This document shows positions 5,861-6,162 of a DNA stretch of 6,162 nucleotides, in pieces. Below the pieces are notes generated by a model. That model was not told where the DNA came from, ran no database searches, and saw nothing but the letters and a program-made list of their open reading frames with translations. Source of the stretch: UMGS902 sp045580835 (GTDB taxonomy: Bacteria; Bacillota; Clostridia; Oscillospirales; CAG-272); NCBI GenBank assembly GCA_045580835.1, contig JAZNOM010000113.1, positions 1 through 6,162 on the forward strand, given 5' to 3'. Within the stretch, counting starts at the first letter, position 1; each line of letters opens with the position of its first letter. Made by a program: the position numbers and the translations under genes.

Positions 5861-6162
5861 TGCGCACATCTTTGAATAGCCCGAAGAGATTAGAGTTTTT
5901 AAAAGACATTCTTTCCGCAGAGCTTGATATACGCAAACAGAATGCGATTATAAAAAGAGAGAAGGAAGCAAAGCTTCCGAGTAGCCGATTCGTGAAGACA
6001 GGGCTTAACAGCGGTACAGTATGGCAGATAGAAAAGCTCGAGAGCCTTGATTGGATAGAGAAAGACCAGAATCTTATTATACTCGGCAACTGTGCTACAG
6101 GAAAAACTGCTTTTGCTTCGCATATAGGCAGAAAAGCATTAGAAGCAGGCAACAGAGTTGCG
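5860..6162 (+). CDS. istB: IstB/DnaC-like ATPase, IS21-type helper (3' end outside window)
   Basis: The frame is open to the window edge and gives 101 residues from ATG 5860. SPKRLEFLKDILSAELDIRKQNAIIKREKEAK (7-38, here split as SPKRLEFLKDILSAEL then DIRKQNAIIKREKEAK) resembles the helical N-region of IstB proteins. SLDWIEKDQNLIILG then leads into a Walker A motif, GNCATGKT (76-83), with K82 and T83 to bind ATP. IstB is the AAA+ ATPase that assists the IS21 transposase IstA on target DNA. No istA lies directly upstream; the preceding gene is an aldolase, so this is an orphan or rearranged copy, or istA lies elsewhere. The start is uncertain: full-length relatives have roughly 20 more N-terminal residues. 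Walker A has Cys-Ala where Pro/Ser-Gly is usual. Six of nine Ile codons are ATA, which is uncommon in the start of the surface gene, in keeping with a foreign origin. A DnaC-type loader is the alternative. Confidence 0.78.
   Translation, partial: MRTSLNSPKRLEFLKDILSAELDIRKQNAIIKREKEAKLPSSRFVKTGLNSGTVWQIEKLESLDWIEKDQNLIILGNCATGKTAFASHIGRKALEAGNRVA

Noticed and set aside
5850..6152. 100-codon minus-strand open frame at the right end
   Set aside because: It is antisense to the IstB-like frame, which has a convincing Walker A and family helices; the minus-strand product resembles nothing I recognise.

Overview
The window reads as part of a Firmicutes (Clostridia) genome, most likely a gut or rumen anaerobe of the Ruminococcaceae/Oscillospiraceae kind. 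This is inferred from type I dockerin domains, a large secreted protein of beta-helices and cysteine-rich repeats, strong AGGAG-type ribosome binding sites, and exclusive use of TAA at the three visible stops. All genes are on the + strand. I see no RNA gene, CRISPR array or credible minus-strand gene.

Layout: (1) bases 1-150 are the 3' end of a secreted-protein gene, of which only the C-terminal dockerin is visible. (2) After a 2-base gap, bases 153-5150 encode a 1665-residue exported protein: signal peptide, GLUG-type beta-helix, cysteine module, second beta-helix, cysteine module, third beta-helix, cysteine module, cohesin-like beta-sandwich, cysteine module, second cohesin-like beta-sandwich, C-terminal dockerin. 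(3) A perfect 14-bp hairpin lies just before (4) a short KDPG/KHG aldolase gene (5210-5764), followed by (5) an intrinsic terminator. (6) From 5860 to the window end runs the N-terminal part of an IstB/DnaC-like ATPase, the helper ATPase of IS21-type elements, preceded by a strong Shine-Dalgarno that seems to serve a four-codon mini-ORF overlapping the ATPase start as TGATG.

The two dockerin genes are almost certainly one operon and probably supply parts of an extracellular, cohesin-docked surface assembly. The large protein shows no recognisable catalytic domain, so a structural, adhesive or carbohydrate-binding role is the best inference. The aldolase is a cytoplasmic enzyme of sugar-acid catabolism; its link to the surface genes is positional only. 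The IstB-like gene marks the edge of a mobile element or an orphan remnant.

The most notable points are the regular alternation of large domains with a cysteine/histidine module of fixed spacing, evidence that a roughly 390-residue beta-helix plus cysteine-module unit was tandemly duplicated in frame, the mini-ORF arrangement before the ATPase, and the shortness of both genes at the ends that face each other across 5765-5859. I did not find anything I can call a new biological system with confidence.
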